Assembly: GCF_001899645.1 (NCBI RefSeq)
Contig: NZ_MKVV01000111.1
Location: 2,919 to 66,918 of the forward strand
Length of the DNA: 64,000 nucleotides
Source: Pseudonocardia sp. 73-21
GTDB lineage: Bacteria; Actinomycetota; Actinomycetes; Mycobacteriales; Pseudonocardiaceae
Direction of reading: 5' to 3'
Shown: positions 25,606 to 34,982 of the stretch, in pieces
Layout: each line of letters begins with the position of its first letter
How positions within the stretch are numbered: the stretch's first letter is position 1
Notes under the pieces: generated by a model
What the model was told of the DNA's origin: nothing
Seen by the model: only the letters and a program-made list of their open reading frames with translations
Databases searched by the model: none
Made by a program: the position numbers and the translations under genes

Positions 25606-25824
25606 ATGGAAACCACGACCGACACGCCCACCACCCGCCCCTCCTTCCGGATCCACCGCAGCCGCACCGACCGCATGCTCGGTGGCGTCTGCGGAGGCTT
25701 CGCCGAGGCCCTCGACGTCGACGTCGCGCTGCTGCGCATCAGCCTGGTGGCGCTGACGATCCTCGGCGGCGGCATCGGCATCCCGCTCTACATTTCCGCC
25801 TGGATCCTGGCCCCCGAACGCTGA
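25606..25824 (+). CDS. PspC-domain membrane protein
   Basis: A 72-residue PspC protein. A hydrophilic Thr-rich start is followed by the PspC core RTDRMLGGVCGGFAEALDVD and one hydrophobic helix (ISLVALTILGGGIGIPLYIS) ending AWILAPER. PspC proteins act in membrane-stress signalling. ATG 25606 is preceded by a GGAGCGGAG-like ribosome-binding site about 12 bases upstream. The stop is 3 bases from that of the convergent ltrA-like gene. Confidence 0.85.
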   Translation: METTTDTPTTRPSFRIHRSRTDRMLGGVCGGFAEALDVDVALLRISLVALTILGGGIGIPLYISAWILAPER

Positions 25825-25827
25825 GGA

Positions 25828-27033
25828 TCAGTGCCCGCCGTGGCGGATCTCGTGGCGCAGCTCGGCGTAGCGGTAGGTCTCGAAGCCGATCAGGGCCATG
25901 AGCACCACCGCCAGCACGGCCAGCGTCACGAGCGCCGCCAGGTTCGCCACCAGCGGGATCAGCACCAGCAGCAGCACCACCACGGCGATCCGCTCGACGT
26001 TGAGCGAGCCCGTCATCAGGTACTTGAACCCGACGTGGGCGAGCAGGTAGAGCGCGGCCCCGCCGTAGAGGGCGGCGAGCGGGACGCCGTAGATCGGGTC
26101 GGCGAGCGTGTGCTCGTCGACCCCCGCGACGTAGCCGATGGCCTTCTTCAGCCCCAGCGACATCATGATGATGCCGATGACCATCGGCAGGTGCAGGAAC
26201 GAGTAGCCGTTGCGGGCCAGCGCGATCTGCCGGACGCCGTCCGCCGCGGCCAGTGCCCGTTCGGTGATCATCGACGTGACGTCGAAGTAGGCCCACCACA
26301 GCGCGCCCGAGATCGCGAGACCCAGCAGCACCGCGGCGATGATCGGCCAGCTCACGGGCACCTGGGCGATGCCGATACCGGTGGCGACGATCGACTCGCC
26401 CAGTGCCACCAGCACGATCAGGCCGTGGCGCTCGGCGAAGTGGCCCGCGGAGTTGAGCCGCCAGTTCGTGCCCGACAGGATCGTGCCGACGTAGTCGCCG
26501 ACCAGCGCCGCGACCCACAGCAGGGTCTGGGTGACGCCGGTGGTCTGCGACGCCAGCAGCAGCAGTGCGGTGCCGATCACCATCGACGGGATGAACCGGT
26601 AGATCTGACGGCGCAGCACCGGGTCCTCACGCGCGACGATCAGGAACATCACGACGTGCACGACACGGAACCCGAGGTAGCAGAACGCGAAGACGGCCGG
26701 GCCGAACAGGCCGCCGGGGCCGTCGTCGAACGCCTCCGGGATGGTGATGGCCGCGACGAACAGCACGCCCATCGCGAAGAACATCGCCAGCCGGATCACG
26801 CCCTCGTCGGCCTTGGCGACGTTGCACAACCACGAGTAGCCGACCCAGCACCACCACAGGACGGTCAGGACCAGCGCGCCGCGGATGAGCCCCTCGACGC
26901 TGGGGGACTCGGCCATCAGATCGGTGATCTGGGTCAGCGCGAACACGAACACGAGATCGAAGAACAGTTCCAGCGGGGTGACGGACGCGCTCGCGCCGAC
27001 CGCCTCCACCCGCGCGCGTCGGGGTGTCGCCAT
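25828..27033 (-). CDS. Low temperature requirement protein A (LtrA) family membrane protein
   Basis: A 401-residue multi-pass membrane protein with around twelve hydrophobic segments and the LtrA motifs VTPLELFFDLVFVFALTQIT near the start and HFAERHGLIVLVALGESIV in the middle. The family was named from a Listeria cold-growth mutant; its biochemical function is not established. The start ATG 27033 places a short basic N-terminus before the first motif. It is transcribed toward the pspC-like gene. Confidence 0.88.
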   Translation of the reverse strand: MATPRRARVEAVGASASVTPLELFFDLVFVFALTQITDLMAESPSVEGLIRGALVLTVLWWCWVGYSWLCNVAKADEGVIRLAMFFAMGVLFVAAITIPEAFDDGPGGLFGPAVFAFCYLGFRVVHVVMFLIVAREDPVLRRQIYRFIPSMVIGTALLLLASQTTGVTQTLLWVAALVGDYVGTILSGTNWRLNSAGHFAERHGLIVLVALGESIVATGIGIAQVPVSWPIIAAVLLGLAISGALWWAYFDVTSMITERALAAADGVRQIALARNGYSFLHLPMVIGIIMMSLGLKKAIGYVAGVDEHTLADPIYGVPLAALYGGAALYLLAHVGFKYLMTGSLNVERIAVVVLLLVLIPLVANLAALVTLAVLAVVLMALIGFETYRYAELRHEIRHGGH

Positions 27034-27175
27034 GCGGGGATCGTGCCGTACGTCGTCGGCGCGGGCCAGTGCGTCCCGTAGGACTACGGATGTCCGTCGC
27101 GACCGCGGGGCCCACCGCCGCGTGGTTGGGCGTGGCGTGTGCGGGGTACCTCGGGTGCCGGTCGGTGCTGGTGGT

Positions 27176-27754
27176 CTAGCGCCGGTGGCCCGACCAGTTG
27201 GCCAGCCGCTCGGTGGGGCCCGCGTCGGGGGCGGGCTCCACCACGGTGTCGAACGGGATCTCGCCCCCGCGCATCCCGGCCGGGAGGAACTGCCGCACGG
27301 CGGCCAGAGCGGCCCCGGCCAGCGCCGGATCGGCCTCGGGATCCTGGCCGGTGGCGACCGCGAGGTCCCAGCCGTGGACGAGGGCCTCGTTGAGGTAGCC
27401 CCGGATCGTGGCCCGGCCCGGCAGCGTGCCCCACGGCACGGTGGTGGGGCGGTCGAGCAGGGCGTCGTCGGACCAGACGGCCCGCATGCGCGCCGCCGCC
27501 GTGGCGAGCGCGGCGGGCCAGCCATCGTCGGGCACGCCCGTGACGACGGTGGGCTGCGCGTTCACGTCGCCGTCCTCGGCGGCCACCCGGATGCGGTCGA
27601 CGGTGGCGACGATGTGGCCGAGCAGCTCGCGGACGTCGTACTCGGCGCAGGGGGTCGGGCGGTCGAATCCGTCGGTGTGGTCGACCAGGCCGGCGACCCA
27701 GGCGAGTGCGTCGTCGTAGAGGGGGCGGGGGTCGGTGATCTGCATCGTGGTCAT
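27176..27754 (-). CDS. Maleylpyruvate isomerase/DinB-like (TIGR03086-type) protein
   Basis: A 192-residue four-helix-bundle protein of the DinB/MDMPI superfamily. It shows the actinobacterial TIGR03086 pattern: DRPTPCAEYDVRELLGHIV with a metal-ligand His, then EALVHGWDLAVATGQ with the second His, and a C-terminal tail. Related proteins are mycothiol-dependent isomerases or transferases; substrate unknown. ATG 27754 is chosen, and ATG 27745 is possible. It is divergent from a WYL regulator gene with a palindrome between them, so it is probably the regulator's target. Confidence 0.8.
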   Translation of the reverse strand: MTTMQITDPRPLYDDALAWVAGLVDHTDGFDRPTPCAEYDVRELLGHIVATVDRIRVAAEDGDVNAQPTVVTGVPDDGWPAALATAAARMRAVWSDDALLDRPTTVPWGTLPGRATIRGYLNEALVHGWDLAVATGQDPEADPALAGAALAAVRQFLPAGMRGGEIPFDTVVEPAPDAGPTERLANWSGHRR

Positions 27755-27776
27755 GAGAGGGAGCCTGCTCCTCAAT

Positions 27777-27795
27777 CACGACACCTCATGTCGTG
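27777..27795. promoter_or_regulatory. Palindrome CACGACA-N5-TGTCGTG between divergent genes
   Basis: A perfect 7-bp inverted repeat with a 5-base spacer lies in the 62-base gap between the DinB-like gene and the WYL regulator gene. Position and symmetry fit an operator bound by the regulator to control both genes. The assignment is inferred. Confidence 0.55.
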
Positions 27796-27816
27796 TATCT
27801 CTGCCATTCTCGACGG

Positions 27817-28809
27817 GTGCGCGCCGACCGTCTGCTGTCCCTCGTCCTGCTGCTGCAGCACCGCGGCCGCATGTCGGCGGCCGCGCTGGCCCGCGAGCTC
27901 GAGGTCTCGACGCGCACGGTGCTGCGCGACGTCGACGCCCTGTCCACCGCGGGCATCCCCGTCTACGCCGAGCGCGGCCGGTCCGGCGGGTTCGCGCTGC
28001 TGAACGGCTTCTCCACGGACCTGACCGGCCTGACCCACGACGAGGCGCTGGCCCTGGTGGTCGCCGGGCGCGGCAACGAGGCCGGGATGGCGCCCGCGCT
28101 GGCCGCGGCGATGCGCAAGGTGGTGGCCGCGCTGCCATCCGCCCAGCGCGACAGCGCCACCTCCGGTGCGGACCGCATCCTCGTCCGCCCCGACGGCTGG
28201 CTCCGCGACCGCGCCGCCCCCGCGTCCGTGGACGAGGGCCGGATGGCGGTCGTCCGGCGTGCGGTGTTCGCCGGTCACCGGCTGCGGATCCGCTACGAGG
28301 CCAGGGGCGCCGAGCCGCGGTGGCGCACCGTCGATCCCGTCGGCCTGGTCAGCGGAGGTGGGCGCTGGTACCTGCTGGCCACCCGCGACGGCGCGGAGCG
28401 CAGCTACCTGCTGGAGCGGATGCACGACGTCGAGGAGCTCGACGAACCCGCGCAACGTCCGTCCGGTGTCGACCTGGAGCGGATGTGGGAGGAGCGCCGC
28501 GCCCGCTTCCTCGCCTCGGTGGTGCGGGCGGTGGTCCGGCTCCGCGTGCGCGCCGACCGCCTCCCCGACCTGCGGCGGGCGGCGCGGGTGGTCCGGGTGG
28601 AGGCGTCGCCGGACGGACGCCTGGAGGTCGAGGCCGAGTTCGGTGGCGACGCCCACGCCGCCGGCGTGCTGTGGACCCTGACCCCCGACGTCGAGGTCCT
28701 GACCCCGGAGCCGGTGCGCGCCCTGCTCACCGCCCGCGCGGCGGAGGCGGCAGCCCTCTACGCCAGGCGTAGCACCGGGTGCCACACCCCGGGTAGCGTG
28801 CGGACATGA
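27817..28809 (+). CDS. HTH-WYL transcriptional regulator (YafY/PafBC-like)
   Basis: A 330-residue regulator. An N-terminal winged helix-turn-helix reads MSAAALARELEVSTRTVLRDVDALSTAGIPV, a WYL domain is present in the middle (VDPVGLVSGGGRWYLLATR), and a WCX-type extension closes the protein. WYL domains sense ligands, often nucleic acid fragments or metabolites. The start GTG 27817 matches the usual RADRLLSLVLLLQ beginning. It overlaps the antitoxin gene by 4 bases, so regulator, antitoxin and toxin are probably one transcript. Confidence 0.88.
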   Translation: MRADRLLSLVLLLQHRGRMSAAALARELEVSTRTVLRDVDALSTAGIPVYAERGRSGGFALLNGFSTDLTGLTHDEALALVVAGRGNEAGMAPALAAAMRKVVAALPSAQRDSATSGADRILVRPDGWLRDRAAPASVDEGRMAVVRRAVFAGHRLRIRYEARGAEPRWRTVDPVGLVSGGGRWYLLATRDGAERSYLLERMHDVEELDEPAQRPSGVDLERMWEERRARFLASVVRAVVRLRVRADRLPDLRRAARVVRVEASPDGRLEVEAEFGGDAHAAGVLWTLTPDVEVLTPEPVRALLTARAAEAAALYARRSTGCHTPGSVRT

Positions 28810-29075
28810 CCGCACAGCCGGAGATCACCCAACGCGATCTGGGCAACCGGTCCGAAGAGATCATGGATGCGGTCGAGAACGGGCAGGGCTTCACCGTCAC
28901 CCGCGACGGCCGTCGCATCGGTGAGCTGATCCCGCTGCGGAGCCGACGACGGTTCGTCTCCCGCCAGGAGTTCGCCACGATGTCCGGCGGCGCCCCCACC
29001 ATGGATCTCGACGCCTTCCGGGCCGATCAGGCCGCCGCTCTCGACGAGGAGCCGAACGACCCCTATGGCCGGTGA
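28806..29075 (+). CDS. Phd/YefM-type antitoxin
   Basis: An 89-residue antitoxin. The N-terminal Phd/YefM DNA-binding fold reads ITQRDLGNRSEEIMDAVENGQGF and VTRDGRRIGELIP; the C-terminal tail (LDAFRADQAAALDEEPND) would wrap the toxin. ATG 28806 overlaps the WYL gene and the stop overlaps the toxin start by 4 bases. Such antitoxins neutralise the partner RNase and repress their own promoter. Confidence 0.9.
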   Translation: MTAQPEITQRDLGNRSEEIMDAVENGQGFTVTRDGRRIGELIPLRSRRRFVSRQEFATMSGGAPTMDLDAFRADQAAALDEEPNDPYGR

Positions 29076-29509
29076 GCCGTACCGGCAAGGGGTTGCTCGA
29101 CACGAACATCGTCATCCTGCGGAAGCTCATCGATCCGGCCGAGCTGCCGGACGAGATGGCGATCAGCGCGGTCACCCTGGCCGAGCTGTCGGCAGGTCCG
29201 CATCAGGTCCGATCCGCCGACGGCCAGCACGGCTACGACGAGTCGGCCGAGCGGGCCCGCCGGCTCGACGTGCTGCAGCGGGCGGAGCACGAGTTCGACG
29301 CGATCCCGTTCGACGACGATGCCGCCCGGACCTACGGACGCGTGGTTGCGGCCGTCGTCGCCGCGGGCCGCACCCCGCGCCGGAGGGTGGCCGACCTGAT
29401 GATCGCCTCGATCGCGATCGTCCACGACCTGCCGCTGTTCACCACCAACCCCGACGACTTCGCGGGATTGGACGGTCTGCTCGAGGTCGTCCCGGTCAAC
29501 CGTCCCTGA
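29072..29509 (+). CDS. VapC-type PIN-domain toxin
   Basis: A 145-residue PIN-domain ribonuclease. The acidic active site is visible: LLDTNIVI near the start, the Glu in VTLAELSAG, DDDAARTYG, and the Asp in RRVADLMIASIA followed by LFTTNPDDF. VapC toxins cut tRNA or rRNA when freed from antitoxin. The start is GTG 29072, which overlaps the antitoxin gene. The gene is followed by about 190 bases with no other gene before the groEL terminator. Confidence 0.9.
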   Translation: MSRTGKGLLDTNIVILRKLIDPAELPDEMAISAVTLAELSAGPHQVRSADGQHGYDESAERARRLDVLQRAEHEFDAIPFDDDAARTYGRVVAAVVAAGRTPRRRVADLMIASIAIVHDLPLFTTNPDDFAGLDGLLEVVPVNRP

Positions 29510-29695
29510 ACCCGGCGCAGCGTCGGGCGCGCGCTGGTTCCGGTCACGACCGCAACCAGTGCGCGGTGATCATGAAGCCCACGGCTCGATCGTGAGGCCC
29601 GGCCACTGCTGCGCCCAGCGGGCGGTCCTCGCCTCGTAGGCACCGCGTCGACGAACCGTTCCTCGTCGCCGGCACCCTCGTCATTCTCCGGAACG

Positions 29696-29734
29696 CCGCA
29701 GGGGCGGCACCCGAAGTGGGTGCCGCCCCTGCGG
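29696..29734 (-). terminator. groEL terminator hairpin
   Basis: A perfect 17-bp stem (29696-29712 with 29718-29734) and a 5-base loop lie 28 bases downstream of the groEL stop. No T-run follows, as usual for high-GC actinobacterial terminators. It can also stop transcription coming from the toxin gene. Confidence 0.8.
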
Positions 29735-29761
29735 GACGTGCTGTGGATCAGATGGCTGGAC

Positions 29762-31393
<1,632 letters not shown>

Positions 31394-31498
31394 GGGTGTG
31401 TAGTCCTCCGATTGGGATGACCGAAAAAGTCACTGTGCCGAGCGCGGTGCCCGCGACGGACGACCGGCAACCCTGCGCCGGTCTCACCTGCTCGACAA

Positions 31499-31525
31499 CT
31501 GGCACTCTACCGTGCCGAGTGCCAG
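31499..31525. promoter_or_regulatory. CIRCE element 1 (HrcA operator)
   Basis: CTGGCACTC-N9-GAGTGCCAG is a perfect inverted repeat matching the CIRCE consensus TTAGCACTC-N9-GAGTGCTAA at its core. It lies about 105 bases upstream of groEL, in position to overlap its promoter. HrcA binding here would repress groEL outside heat stress. Confidence 0.92.
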
Positions 31526-31533
31526 CCCCGGTT

Positions 31534-31560
31534 TTAGCACTCGATGCGGGTGAGTGCAAG
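31534..31560. promoter_or_regulatory. CIRCE element 2 (HrcA operator)
   Basis: TTAGCACTC-N9-GAGTGCAAG matches the CIRCE left arm exactly and the right arm with two changes at the end. It sits 8 bases from the first copy and 26 bases from the moeA start, so HrcA binding could affect moeA too. Confidence 0.88.
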
Positions 31561-31586
31561 CGGCCGGGATCCGGCACGATGCGGGT

Positions 31587-32801
31587 ATGCCCAGGTCCGT
31601 GGAAGAACACCGCTCGGTCGTGGCGGCCCTGCTCCGCCCCACCGCCCATGAAGACGTGCCGCTCGCGCAGGCCCGTGGCCGCGTGCTGGCCGTGGACGTC
31701 GTCGCGGCCGTGTCGCTGCCCTCGTTCGACAACTCCGCCATGGACGGCTACGCGGTGCGGGCCGCCGAGCTGGCGGGCGCCTCGGAGGGCAGCCCCGTCG
31801 AGCTGCCGGTGACCACGGACATCCCCGCCGGGCGCACCGACGTGCCCGTCCTCGAGCCGGGCACCACGCACCGGATCATGACCGGGGCGCCGCTGCCCCC
31901 CGGCGCGGACGCGGTGGTGCAGGTCGAGCTGACCGACGGCGGTGTGGACCGGGTCCGGATCTCCGCGCAGCCCGAGGTGGGCGCGTTCCTCCGCCACGTC
32001 GGTGAGGACGTCACGGCGGGCGACGTCGTGCTCACCGCGGGCACCGTCCTGCACGCCGCCCAGATCGGCGTCGCCGCGGCCGTCGGATCGGCCACCGTGC
32101 CCGTGCGACGCCGGCCGGTGGTGCTGGTGCTGTCCACCGGGTCCGAGCTCGTGGCACCGGGCACGCCGCTGCGGCCCGGCCAGATCTACGAGAGCAACGG
32201 GCCGATGCTGGCCGCCGCCGTCGAGGACGCCGGGGGCGTGGCGGAACTGCTGCGCTTCGTCCCCGACGACGTCGAGGAGTTCCTGGGCGTCCTGCGGGAC
32301 CGGGTGAAGGAGGGCGTCGACCTCGTCCTGACCTCCGGAGGGGTCAGCGCCGGCGCCTACGAGGTGGTGAAGGACGCCTTCACGGGGCGCGGGGTGGAGT
32401 TCGTCAAGGTGGCGATGCAGCCGGGCGGGCCGCAGGGGGCCGGATCGGTGGTCGACCTCGACGGGGTCGCGGTGGTGACGCTGCCGGGCAACCCGGTCAG
32501 CTCGCAGGTGTCGTTCGAGGTCTTCGTCCGGCCGGCGCTGCGGGCCGCGATGGGGCACCCCCATCCGGAACGTCCGGTCGTCACGGCCACGCTGGGTGAG
32601 CGCGTGAGCTCACCGGCCGGGCGGCGGCAGTTCCGCCGGGGCGTGCTCGACGCCGTGACGGGATCGGTCCGCGAGGTGGGCTCGTCGGCGTCGCACATGC
32701 TCGGGTCGCTCGCGCTGGCGGAGTGCCTGTTCGTCGTCCCGGAGGACGTGACGGAGCTCGACGCCGGGGCCGCTGTCGACGTCTGGTTGCTCGACGACTG
32801 A
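31587..32801 (+). CDS. moeA: Molybdopterin molybdenumtransferase MoeA
   Basis: A 404-residue MoeA that inserts molybdate into adenylylated molybdopterin. Signatures include SFDNSAMDGYAVR near residue 46, the GAPLPPGADAVVQVE segment, the MogA-like domain with VLSTGSELV and LTSGGVSAGAYEV, and PGNPVSSQVSFEVFV. It completes the late moco pathway with mog at 5566. ATG 31587 gives the usual start. Its position next to groEL, psd and pssA resembles moeA2 of M. tuberculosis. Confidence 0.95.
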   Translation: MPRSVEEHRSVVAALLRPTAHEDVPLAQARGRVLAVDVVAAVSLPSFDNSAMDGYAVRAAELAGASEGSPVELPVTTDIPAGRTDVPVLEPGTTHRIMTGAPLPPGADAVVQVELTDGGVDRVRISAQPEVGAFLRHVGEDVTAGDVVLTAGTVLHAAQIGVAAAVGSATVPVRRRPVVLVLSTGSELVAPGTPLRPGQIYESNGPMLAAAVEDAGGVAELLRFVPDDVEEFLGVLRDRVKEGVDLVLTSGGVSAGAYEVVKDAFTGRGVEFVKVAMQPGGPQGAGSVVDLDGVAVVTLPGNPVSSQVSFEVFVRPALRAAMGHPHPERPVVTATLGERVSSPAGRRQFRRGVLDAVTGSVREVGSSASHMLGSLALAECLFVVPEDVTELDAGAAVDVWLLDD

Positions 32802-32815
32802 CTCGACCGAGTAAA

Positions 32816-32831
32816 TGTGGTGTACATCACA
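32816..32831. promoter_or_regulatory. Crp/GlxR-like site TGTGGTGTACATCACA
   Basis: This 16-mer differs by one base from the Crp/GlxR pattern TGTGA-NNTANN-TCACA. It lies 14 bases after the moeA stop and about 400 bases before psd. A cAMP-receptor-type regulator could act here on the downstream genes. Function is unproven. Confidence 0.45.
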
Positions 32832-32917
32832 CACGCCCGGTGCAACAATCGGCACTCGCGGAGCGTCTTACTGATGAGCGTTCCGCCGATCGGTGCAGAT
32901 CGAAGGCATATGTCCTG

Positions 32918-33103
32918 ATGATCTGGACGATCAAGCAGATGCTCAGCGATACTTTCCTACGACAGGGGCGCCCCACCCCTCGTCGCAAAGAGCCCACCGC
33001 CCGTCGCTGGGGAGCGGACGAGCGGTTCCACGGCCGGGGTCGTCGTCTCGGGGGATGGCGGCCCCGGCCCTTTGCGTTCTGCCAGGCCTCCGCGGAGGCC
33101 TAG
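32918..33103 (+). CDS. Possible 61-residue basic small protein
   Basis: An open frame starting ATG 32918 (MIWTIKQMLSDTFLRQGRP) codes for a strongly basic, Arg-rich peptide with a Trp-rich end. It follows a Crp/GlxR-like site and a weak GAAGG ribosome-binding site, and its stop codon lies on an 8-bp perfect palindrome. No family is recognised, and the composition could be that of a non-coding GC-rich stretch. It is the only coding candidate in the 420 bases between moeA and psd. Confidence 0.25.
   Translation: MIWTIKQMLSDTFLRQGRPTPRRKEPTARRWGADERFHGRGRRLGGWRPRPFAFCQASAEA
33084..33101. terminator. Palindrome AGGCCTCC-GC-GGAGGCCT
   Basis: A perfect 8-bp inverted repeat with a 2-base loop between moeA and psd. 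It could end the moeA or small-ORF transcript. The loop is short for a terminator and there is no T-run. Confidence 0.4.
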
Positions 33104-33223
33104 CAGTGTGGCACACGGTGACGATGCCCCCGGTGCCGGCCGAGCCCGTGAGTCGCCCTCGCGTACCGTAGCCGCCGCCACGCGGTCGCCCGGGCCGCCA
33201 CGCCGGAGGAGCAGCGCCCCCAC

Positions 33224-33952
33224 ATGCCCGATCAGCCGGCCCCGTCCGGATTCTCGGTCCCGCACGTCGCCCGACTCGTCCGGGAGGCCATCCCGCCGAT
33301 GCACCCGGGAGGCAGGCCGCTCGTGCTCGGTGTCGCCGCCGTCGCCGGGCTCGTCCGGGCCGTCACGGGCCGCGGCGCGGTCCCCGGGGCGCTGGCCACC
33401 GCGGCCACCGCGGCGTTCTTCCGGGCCCCGCGCCGGGTGCGCCCGCCGCTCGACGGGGTGGTGCTGGCCGCCGCCGACGGCACGGTCGCCACGGTGTCCG
33501 ACGTACTCCCGCCCGCCGAGCTCGACCTGCCCCGCGTGCCCACCCCGCGGGTCAGCGTCTTCCTCTCGGTCCTCGACGTGCACGTGCAGCGGATGCCGGT
33601 GGACGGCCGCGTCGTCGACGTCGCCTACCGGCCCGGCGTCTTCCTCTCCGCCGACCTGGACAAGGCCAGCGAGGACAACGAGCGCAACGCCGTGCTCGTC
33701 GAGTCCACCGACGGCGCCCGCATCGGGGTCGTGCAGATCGCCGGGCTGCTCGCGCGCCGCATCGTCTGCCAGGTGAAGGCGGGCGACGAGGTGGCCGCCG
33801 GGGAGACCTACGGCCTGATCCGGTTCGGCTCGCGCGTCGACACCTACCTGCCGCCCGGCTCCCGCGTGACCGTCGCGGTCGGGCAGCGGACCATCGGCGG
33901 CGAGACAGCGGTGGCCGAACTCCCCGCCTCGGATTCGCTCGGGGAGGTGTGA
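33224..33952 (+). CDS. psd: Phosphatidylserine decarboxylase proenzyme
   Basis: A 242-residue decarboxylase that turns phosphatidylserine into phosphatidylethanolamine at the membrane. It has the short PSD form with a single N-terminal hydrophobic region, PRVSVFLSVLDVHVQRMPVDG (DVHxQR motif), and the self-cleavage site FGSR with the pyruvoyl-forming Ser203. The end GQRTIGGETAVAELP is typical. It stands 3 bases before pssA, which makes its substrate. Confidence 0.95.
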   Translation: MPDQPAPSGFSVPHVARLVREAIPPMHPGGRPLVLGVAAVAGLVRAVTGRGAVPGALATAATAAFFRAPRRVRPPLDGVVLAAADGTVATVSDVLPPAELDLPRVPTPRVSVFLSVLDVHVQRMPVDGRVVDVAYRPGVFLSADLDKASEDNERNAVLVESTDGARIGVVQIAGLLARRIVCQVKAGDEVAAGETYGLIRFGSRVDTYLPPGSRVTVAVGQRTIGGETAVAELPASDSLGEV

Positions 33953-33955
33953 CCC

Positions 33956-34957
33956 GTGCCCACCTACGCCGCAGGCGTCCGGCTGTTGCCCAACGCCGTC
34001 ACGGTCCTCGCCCTCTGCTCGGGACTGTCGGGCGTCTACTTCGCGCTGGGCGGCCGGTTCGAGCTCTGCGTCGCGGCGGTCGGGTTCGCCGCCATCTGTG
34101 ACGCCCTCGACGGTCGGCTGGCCCGGATGCTCGACGCCAGTACGCGCATCGGGGCCGAGCTCGACTCGCTGTCGGACCTCGTCTCGTTCGGCGTCGCCCC
34201 CGCGCTGGTGATCTACGTCTGGGCGCTCGAGGGCAGCCGGTTCGGCTGGGCCGTCGCGCTCGTGTTCGCCGTCTGCATGGCGTTGCGGCTGGCCCGGTTC
34301 AACACGCTGCTGGATGTCGAGGACGAGGCGCCCTACGTCAAGGAGTTCTTCGTCGGGGTGCCGGCGCCCGCCGCGGCGCTCGTGGCCGGCGTCCCGCTCT
34401 ACGTGACGCTGCAGTTCGGCGCGGGCTGGTGGTCCGACCCGGTCGTCGTCGGGCTGTGGGCGCTCGTGGCGGCCGGGCTGATGGTGAGCCGGATCCCGAC
34501 GCTGTCGTTCAAGACCGTCCGGGTCCGGCCGCGGTGGATCGCACCGGTCCTGGTGCTGGTCGGCCTCGTCGCGGCCGTCGTGGTCACCGCGCCGTTCCTC
34601 GGCCTGGCCGTCGCCGCGCTCGTCTACCTCGCGCTGACGCCCTACGCCGTCTACCTGCACCGCTGGATGCGCAAGCACCCGGAGGCCTGGAACGTGCCCG
34701 TGCGGGAGCGTCGCGCGGTCGCCCGGGCCGCCCGCTCGGCCCGCCGGCTCGGGCTGCGCCCGCCGCTGCGTCGGCGCGTCGCCGGTGGGGCCAGCGCGGT
34801 GGCGCGGGCGGTGCGCCGGTTTGGCGACGAGTCGGGCAACGGGGTGCCGCGCGGTCGCACCGTGCAGGGCCGTGCGCCCGGCCCCGCGCCGCAGCCCCAG
34901 CGCAGCAGTGCCGGCAACCGCCTGCGCCTGGGCCTGCGCCGGGCCCGCCGCCGCTGA
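33956..34957 (+). CDS. pssA: CDP-diacylglycerol-serine O-phosphatidyltransferase
   Basis: A 333-residue CDP-alcohol phosphatidyltransferase that makes phosphatidylserine. The family motif DG-x2-AR-x8-G-x3-D-x3-D is complete in CDALDGRLARMLDASTRIG followed by AELDSLSDL. There are about eight hydrophobic segments. The last 100 residues form a basic Arg-rich cytosolic tail, longer than the enzyme core requires. GTG 33956 is 3 bases after psd. Confidence 0.93.
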   Translation: MPTYAAGVRLLPNAVTVLALCSGLSGVYFALGGRFELCVAAVGFAAICDALDGRLARMLDASTRIGAELDSLSDLVSFGVAPALVIYVWALEGSRFGWAVALVFAVCMALRLARFNTLLDVEDEAPYVKEFFVGVPAPAAALVAGVPLYVTLQFGAGWWSDPVVVGLWALVAAGLMVSRIPTLSFKTVRVRPRWIAPVLVLVGLVAAVVVTAPFLGLAVAALVYLALTPYAVYLHRWMRKHPEAWNVPVRERRAVARAARSARRLGLRPPLRRRVAGGASAVARAVRRFGDESGNGVPRGRTVQGRAPGPAPQPQRSSAGNRLRLGLRRARRR

Positions 34958-34982
34958 GGGACGAACAGATAGCGTTCGCGGC

